A stretch of DNA of 64,000 bases from Reticulitermes speratus (Eukaryota; Arthropoda; Insecta; Blattodea; Rhinotermitidae), in NCBI GenBank assembly GCA_021186555.1, contig JAJKFL010000237.1:43198483-43262482 (forward strand). The letters are read 5' to 3'. The notes under the pieces are model-generated. The model searched no databases. It saw nothing but the letters and a program-made list of their open reading frames with translations, and was not told where the DNA came from. Position 1 is the first letter of the stretch; every line of letters starts with the position of its first letter. The translations under genes were made by a program, and so were the position numbers. Positions 57,288-64,000 of the stretch are shown one piece after another.

Positions 57288-57955
57288 ACGACATTCTAAC
57301 CATTTTATACGCACTATCCTCGCAACCTCACGACATTCTAACGATTTTATACGCACTATCCTCGCACCCTCACGACATTCTAACCATTTTATACGCACTA
57401 TCCTCGCACCCTCACGACATTCTAACCATTTTATACGCACTATCCTCGCACCCTCACGACATTCTAACCATTTTATACGCACTATCCTCGCACCCTCACG
57501 ACATTCTAACCATTTTATACGCACTATCCTCGCACCCTCACGACATTCTAACCATTTTATACGCACTATCCTCGCACCCTCACGACATTCTAACCATTTT
57601 ATACGCACTATCCTCGCACCCTCACGACATTCTAACCATTTTATACGCACTACCCTCGCACCCTCACGACATTCTAACCATTTTATACGCACTATCCTCG
57701 CACCCTCACGACATTCTAACCATTTTATACGCACTATCCTCGCACCCTCACGACATTCTAACCATTTTATACGCACTATCCCTCGCACCCTCACGACATT
57801 CTAACCATTTTATACGCACTATCCTCGCACCCTCACGACATTCTAACCATTTTATACGCACTATCCTCGCACCCTCACGACATTCTAACCATTTTATACG
57901 CACTACCCTCGCACCCTCACGACATTCTAACCATCTTATACGCACTATCCCCGTA
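57288..57955. repeat. 42-bp tandem array, 16 copies
   Basis: The unit is CACGACATTCTAACCATTTT followed by ATACGCACTATCCTCGCACC CT. Because 42 is a multiple of three, the minus strand reads as a 14-residue repeat (IVRIKWLECREGAR). One inserted C at about 57781 breaks that frame into two. No start context or flanking domain supports a gene. Confidence 0.95.
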
Positions 57956-58175
57956 GCATCCCACCACTGCCCTCTGTCAAGGGCAGCTGAACCTATTCTA
58001 TCCTCACCCCACCTCTTATAGAACCATTTTACTAATGTTCTCCCATCTATCCCTACGTCTTCCAAATGGTCTTTTCCATTCGGGTTTTCAGCCTTCTATC
58101 TTGTATGAAGCATTTCAACATGCATGCCACATGCCCAGCTCATCTCGGCCTCCTCTATTCGACCATGCGAATAAT
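57950..58175 (-). mobile_element. LINE 3'-end fragment (copy h)
   Basis: Antisense: CCACTGCCCTCTGTCAAGG, GAACCTATTCTATCCTCACC, TTCTCCCATCTATCCCTACG, TCTTCCAAATGGTCTTTTCC and TGCCACATGCCCAGCTCATC. More diverged than the other copies. Its 3' side abuts the 42-bp array. Confidence 0.7.
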
Positions 58176-58749
58176 CTGTTGAACAGTACAAATCATGAAG
58201 CTGGTCATTATGTATTTATCTCAATCCCGTTTTCAATCGCCCACGGTCTTCGTTTTCTTCCCACGTCCTTTTATTCTGACTGTTCTGAACACTAAGACGG
58301 AGAGAGACGCAAAATACAGCAGAAGAAAACAAACAGAAATGGACAAGAGAGAGACACACTTTAATTTGGGGCGAGAAACAGCAGGAATTTGTTAGAAGGT
58401 TCGCAGGCTTCGCCCGTTCGTCCTTCTAGCAGAAGCAGTGTAAACTAAAGACGTCTCAATGGCTGAAGCATTGGCTCGAAATGCAGGCCGCGGAATTTTG
58501 ATATCTGGTTAATGCTACAGCGCGTAATTTGGAAACTTAATTTGACTTTAAAGCGAAAGGGCCAAGTTTGATGAATTTGAACAGGGAGGGCTGCATCAGT
58601 AGCACGCAGTAGCGCCTTGGAGCTTGGGAGCCATCTCAGCATTTGCTTGAAGACAGGACAACCAAGAAGACCTGTGTCGATATGACCGGTCGCAGGACCT
58701 TGCAGGATGCGTGCTGACTTCTAGCCTGCAGTCAGGCAAACAAAAGATG
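58176..58749. other. Unannotated sequence with a SINE-3 tail fragment
   Basis: 58392-58440 (AAGGTTCGCAGGCTTCGCCC, GTTCGTCCTTCTAGCAG) is a reverse SINE-3 tail piece. The rest is unrecognised. Confidence 0.5.
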
Positions 58750-58832
58750 GAAAAAATTTTGACGTAACACATTTTGACATAACACATTTTGACATAACAC
58801 ATTTTGACATAACACATTTTGACATAACACAT
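58750..58832. repeat. 15-bp tandem repeat, 5 copies
   Basis: The unit is CATTTTGACATAACA. Downstream, ATGTCACATAC is repeated three times at 58985-59019. Between the two, 58850-58895 carries a fold-back-type motif (AGCCGAAACATGTAGCC). Confidence 0.95.
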
Positions 58833-59019
58833 CCCGTTTACTCAAAACAGGGCCTGATGACGGGTTAATAAGCCGAAACATGTAGCCTATTTTATCCTAC
58901 TTTGTATGCTGTGTACGGCTGTTTAAAGTCTCTAACGTTTCCCTAACGTGTGTACTGTTCATTTATTAATAATATTTTAAATTACATGTCACATACATGT
59001 CACATACATGTCACATACA

Positions 59020-59391
59020 ATACACAGACAATAACAATTACCTGACCGAAACGGCCCATTTTTTTTATTTATTTCATAGTCACCTGGCGCGAGGTCAGGT
59101 GACCAAGGTCGGCGACACCATCCGTGTTACAGCTTTTGTCACGCACTATTCGTGGACATTGGTACGAAATGTATCAAACACTGTCTGTGTAACAGTGCAA
59201 CTTCACAAACGAACTGCCATGTGTTAACACTTTTCGTGAATCACCCTGTATAACGAGATCTGTTCAGAGACGGGAGAAACGCTAGTGCGTGGGTGGTTGG
59301 GTGAGTCAGTGACAGAAATACTGCATACTGCGGTGACCTGTACTGAACACGTCCACGGTACCGAGCAGACGGACAGCTGAGACACAGAGGT
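59020..59391. other. Unannotated sequence with a transposon-end-like motif
   Basis: GTGAATCACCCTGTATA near 59236 resembles the right end of a TA-targeting DNA transposon (TACAGGGTGATTC in reverse), but no matching left end was found. Confidence 0.35.
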
Positions 59392-59522
59392 AAAGGTAAA
59401 GCAATCCCATTACAGGCCTTTAGGGTTCCGGGAGGTTGAGGCTCACAGATTTATAGACAATCGGCACAAGAAGGTGGTAAGGTTGCCTTACCCGCAGGAA
59501 ATACTCCTGCTACTCATTTCTG
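59392..59522 (-). mobile_element. SINE-1, truncated copy
   Basis: GGTAAAGGTAAAGCAATCCC, CCGGGAGGTTGAGGCTCAC, AATCGGCACAAGAAGGTGG and CTCATTTCTG match SINE-1, including a CTTTAC-type tail. The tRNA head is replaced abruptly by satB at 59523. Confidence 0.8.
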
Positions 59523-61262
59523 TCCGTCTCAGTTATACAAACCAGTCAGTTAATGTTGTACAGTGAAATAATCGCTGTTTGTTCTGAGATCCACACAAAA
59601 CACATAAATACAGTCCGTACCGCGCAGTAAACACACTCCGTCTCAGTTATACAAACCAGTCAGTTAATGTTGTACAGTGAAATAATCGCTGTTTGTTCTG
59701 AGATCCACACAAAACACATAAATACAGTCCGTACCGCGCAGTAAACACACTCCGTCTCAGTTATACAAACCAGTCAGTTAATGTTGTACAGTGAAATAAT
59801 CGCTGTTTGTTCTGAGATCCACACAAGACACATAAATACAGTCCGTACCGCGCAGTAAACACACTCCGTCTCAGTTATACAAACCAGTCAGTTAATGTTG
59901 TACAGTGAAATAATCGCTGTTTGTTCTGAGATCCACACCAAACACATAAATACAGTCCGTACCGCGCAGTAAACACACTCCGTCTCAGTTATACAAACCA
60001 GTCAGTTAATGCTGTACAGTGAAATAATCGCTGTTTGTTCTGAGATCCACACAAAACACATAAATACAGTCCGTACCGCGCAGTAAACACACTCCGTCTC
60101 AGTTATACAAACCAGTCAGTTAATGTTGTACAGTGAAATAATCGCTGTTTGTTCTGAGATCCACACAAAACACATAAATACAGTCCGTACCGCGCAGTAA
60201 ACACACTCCGTCTCAGTTATACAAACCAGTCAGTTAATGTTGTACAGTGAAATAATCGCTGTTTGTTCTGAGATCCACACAAAACACATAAATACAGTCC
60301 GTACCGCGCAGTAAACACACTCCGTCTCAGTTATACAAACCAGTCAGTTAATGTTGTACAGTGAAATAATCGCTGTTTGTTCTGAGATCCACACAAAACA
60401 CATAAATACAGTCCGTACCGCGCAGTAAACACACTCCGTCTCAGTTATACAAACCAGTCAGTTAATGTTGTACAGTGAAATAATCGCTGTTTGTTCTGAG
60501 ATCCACACAAAACACATAAATACAGTCCGTACCGCGCAGTAAACACACTCCGTCTCAGTTATACAAACCAGTCAGTTAATGTTGTACAGTGAAATAATCG
60601 CTGTTTGTTCTGAGATCCACACAAAACACATAAATACAGTCCGTACCGCGCAGTAAACACACTCCGTCTCAGTTATACAAACCAGTCAGTTAATGTTGTA
60701 CAGTGAAATAATCGCTGTTTGTTCTGAGATCCACACAAAACACATAAATACAGTCCGTACCGCGCAGTAAACACACTCCGTCTCAGTTATACAAACCAGT
60801 CAGTTAATGTTGTACAGTGAAATAATCGCTGTTTGTTCTGAGATCCACACAAAACACATAAATACAGTCCGTACCGCGCAGTAAACACACTCCGTCTGAG
60901 TTATACAAACCAGTCAGTTAATGTTGTACAGTGAAATAATCGCTGTTTGTTCTGAGATCCACACAAAACACATAAATACAGTCCGTACCGCGCAGTAAAC
61001 ACACTCCGTCTCAGTTATACAAACCAGTCAGTTAATGCTGTACAGTGAAATAATCGCTGTTTGTTCTGAGATCCACACAAAACACATAAATACAGTCCGT
61101 ACCGCGCAGTAAACACACTCCGTCTCAGTTATACAAACCAGTCAGTTAATGCTGTACAGTGAAATAATCGCTGTTTGTTCTGAGATCCACACAAAACACA
61201 TAAATACACTGTGTGGGCAGAACGTAGAATTTGTGAATGTTAAACCTTGCGGTACATACCGC
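59523..61262 (-). repeat. satB cassette 9: about 15 units plus leader
   Basis: Reverse-oriented, very uniform 114-bp units. The reverse leader at the right (CTGTGTGGGCAGAACGTAGA, ATTTGTGAATGTTAAACC, TTGCGGTACATACCG) is shared with cassettes 1, 2 and 5-8. Confidence 0.95.
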
Positions 61263-62358
61263 TGCGATATCTTGCTCTACTCTGCCTCACCTGAAACAAC
61301 AGGTATCCACTGTCGTACATCCAGTACTCTGGCTCCTCACGGCCCCTCACAGACTTCCTCTGCTCTGACAGTACTGTCACTTTCTGCAGTTGTATGGCAA
61401 GACATCGCTGCAGAATAAACAGGCACCTAGACCCCCCTGCAGGTGGCCCAGGCCCTCCACTAACAGCGGGGCTACGCCCGCTCATATCCACACCACCTTT
61501 GTCACATCGGGTACGACCTGTAACAAGCAAAACGTAACAACTTCAATGACACAGCTGTACCATGTCGAACACCGTGCAGTCTGGTACGTTTCGCAGCATC
61601 ATATGCCAGCCTGTATAGTGCTGACCAGATAACTGGCTAGCACAGCTCTATAACACTGTACATAGCTGCAGTCGGCACGGCGCGGTCGCTGCTAGGCTCA
61701 CCTCGGAACGGCCAGGCAGCGTTATACCTGTCTCAAAAACATTTACTGTTGGCAGTACATTCATAGTGTCAGTCGCTGTGGGCGTTATTAAAGGGTCAGA
61801 AAACACTTGTTGGCGCATGCGCAGTGCTGCTCCTGTTACTAGCGTGTCCTTTCACCCTGCGCTAACAACCCATAAGTAATCTGGTCACTTCAATACACAT
61901 TTTACTCATAAGCAAAGCTTGCAACAAGATCGCATTTGTTTTGCTGGGGCTAGAGTCCTTGTTGAGAAGCTGACAGTGGGCCAGGCAGTTAAGCTTCTCA
62001 CTCTGTGTAGTGTTGTCCCATCTGGCATATGCGAACAAGCCCAAAGTGCTTGTAATTAGCGACTGTCATCGCTACCAACATTTCCTGTGAAGAGAATAGC
62101 CACATAGACAATTGTAGGGGAAACAGACGGAGCTGTGGTGGGGGTGTGGCCACAGCAAGACGCTCTGCGCGGCCTGCTGAAACTGTCTTAACAGTGCGAT
62201 TTTACGTGTGTTCGCGAGTTGCAAAACGCGACTGTTGGTTCGGTTTTGTCCGTCCGTCCGCGTGGAACAATTCGGCGCCCAATGAACGGATTTTCATTAA
62301 ATTTTACATGTGGGACACTTCCTGAAATCTGCCCAGAAAATTCAAATCTGGTTAAGAA
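61263..62358. other. Unannotated sequence
   Basis: No domain was found in the short open frames on either strand, including nothing resembling the missing first exon of the Storkhead gene. Confidence 0.5.
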
Positions 62359-62635
62359 AAAAAGCAATCCCATTACAGGCCTGGACAGACCCTTAGGGGT
62401 CCAGGAGGTTGAGGCTCCAGATATCTAGGCAATCGGCACATGAACGTGGTAAGGTTGTCAACCCTACGTACCGGCCGCCTTTACCTCCAGGAAATATTGC
62501 TGATACTCATTTCTGTTAGAAGCTGAGTCGACCCCAGGGCCATAGTGCGGCCGAAAGGATTATGCCAATGAAACATTCCAATGACACAATCGGGAATCGA
62601 ACCCGCGACCTTCAAACAACTGCGCCACCGTGTGC
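62359..62635 (-). mobile_element. SINE-1, near full length
   Basis: Body as in 2560-2848, with the B box complement GGGAATCGAACCCGCGACC. The A-box half of the head is shortened (ACTGCGCCACCGTGTGC). Confidence 0.85.
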
Positions 62636-62982
62636 TTAAAATTCGAAAAAAAAAAGCAGGCACTTTGCATGCCTACAATATGTCGCTGAATTGTTGGGTT
62701 GAGCGAAATTGTCGGAGACAACAGACACACAGCATGTCAACTACATTTTGCCGCTCACCAGATAACGCCAACAATAGGCAGCGCCAGACGGACCGCAACA
62801 CAACACTGCGTACAGCGCGGTGAACAGACTGCGGTCATGACAGTGCTTCCTGCTGGCGGTGCGTGAAAAACTGAGGTTGAGATGCGTCGTGCGTAATGGC
62901 CACCGTCTGCAGAGAGAAGCCTGCAATCAGTTCTAATGCTTACTGCCGTATGCCTAATTACGACTTACGTAACTGAACGTCA
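62636..62982. other. Unannotated sequence
   Basis: Nothing was recognised. Confidence 0.5.
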
Positions 62983-64000
62983 CATTACGTGGCCACAGTG
63001 CTGCTCGCGCTAGTTGTCTCTCAACAAACAACATTACATGGCCACAGTGCTGCTCGCGCTAGTTGTCTCTCAACAAACAACATTACGTGGCCACAGTGCT
63101 GCTCGCGCTAGTTGTCTCACAACAAACAACATTACGTGGCCACAGTGCTGCTCGCGCTAGTTGTCTCTCAACAAACAACATTACATGGCCACAGTGCTGC
63201 TCGCGCTAGTTGTCTCTCAACAAACAACATTACATGGCCACAGTGCTGCTCGCGCTAGTTGTCTCTCAACAAACAACATTACATGGCCACAGTGCTGCTC
63301 GCGCTAGTTGTCTCTCAACAAACAACATTACGTGGCCACAGTGCTGCTCGCGCTAGTTGTCTCACAACAAACAACATTACGTGGCCACAGTGCTGCTCGC
63401 GCTAGTTGTCTCACAACAAACAACATTACGTGGCCACAGTGCTGCTCGCGCTAGTTGTCTCTCAACAAACAACATTACGTGGCCATAGTGCTGCTCGCGC
63501 TAGTTGTCTCTCAACAAACAACATTACGTGGCCACAGTGCTGCTCGCGCTAGTTGTCTCTCAACAAACAACATTACGTGGCCACAGTGCTGCTCGCGCTA
63601 GTTGTCTCACAACAAACAACATTACGTGGCCACAGTGCTGCTCGCGCTAGTTGTCTCACAACAAACAACATTACGTGGCCACAGTGCTGCTCGCGCTAGT
63701 TGTCTCTCAACAAACAACATTACGTGGTCACAGTGCTGCTCGCGCTAGTTGTCTCTCAACAAACAACATTACGTGGCCACAGTGCTGCTCGCGCTAGTTG
63801 TCTCTCAACAAACAACACGTGGCCACAGTGCTGCTCGCGCTAGTTGTCTCTCAACAAACAACATTACATGGCCACAGTGCTGCTCGCGCTAGTTGTCTCT
63901 CAACAAACAACATTACGTGGCCACAGTGCTGCTCGCGCTAGTTGTCTCTCAACAAACAACATTACATGGCCACAGTGCTGCTCGCGCTAGTTGTCTCTCA
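62983..64000. repeat. 49-bp tandem array, about 21 copies, runs off the window
   Basis: The unit is CATTACGTGGCCACAGTGCT, GCTCGCGCTAGTTGTCTCTC, AACAAACAA. Units vary at ACGTGG/ACATGG and CTCTCAAC/CTCACAAC. The pattern of these variants repeats along the array, which suggests block duplications. One unit near 63810 has lost ATT. Confidence 0.96.

Noticed and set aside
57249-58065. Minus-strand repeat protein IVRIKWLECREGAR
   Set aside because: Explained by the 42-bp tandem unit. The frame is broken by one inserted base and the ends run into a LINE fragment.

Overview
This is animal nuclear DNA with no bacterial-type gene organisation. It holds one spliced host gene spread over more than 47 kb, surrounded and filled by tRNA-derived SINEs, decayed LINE 3' ends, palindromic MITEs, a Tc1/mariner transposon and about twenty tandem arrays. 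By my boundaries the arrays cover roughly 27 kb, over 40% of the window. The LINE and SINE sequences look like those I associate with cockroaches and termites (Blattodea, possibly Periplaneta). That assignment is from memory of the repeat families and is an inference.

Host gene: a Storkhead-box gene (vertebrate STOX1/STOX2, Drosophila ko) on the minus strand. Six exons join with matching splice phases: 56429-56624, 15769-15986, 14091-14322, 12403-12633, 11846-12033 and the terminal exon 9260-11291. Together they give the conserved N-terminal region, the storkhead winged helix, the FSAQFPP motif and a long Ser/Asn/Pro-rich tail ending at the stop codon at 9260. The first coding exon was not found and probably lies to the right of the window. 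The intron between the first two visible exons is about 40.4 kb. The terminal exon shows two apparent -1 frame changes, which may be assembly indels or unrecognised short introns.

Layout. 1-9.2 kb (downstream of the gene): SINEs, MITEs and arrays of 35, 30 and 34 bp. 9.26-16 kb: five clustered exons. 16-56.4 kb: the giant intron, with many copies of two tandem repeats. One is a ~92-bp unit (satA) that is an internal piece of a tRNA-SINE amplified in place. The other is a 114-bp unit (satB) always carried in a cassette with the same leader and often the same 3' linker. It also holds a Tc1/mariner copy inserted in a LINE, whose terminal inverted repeat plus flank has become a 29-bp satellite. 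56.4-64 kb: the first visible exon, a Tigger-like MITE 43 bp from its splice acceptor, a 42-bp array, another satB cassette and a 49-bp array running off the end.

The main biological point is that several kinds of mobile element here (SINE, satB cassette, mariner end) have each turned into tandem arrays. These arrays sit in both orientations inside the introns of one transcription-factor gene, in places only a few tens of bases from its 3' splice sites.
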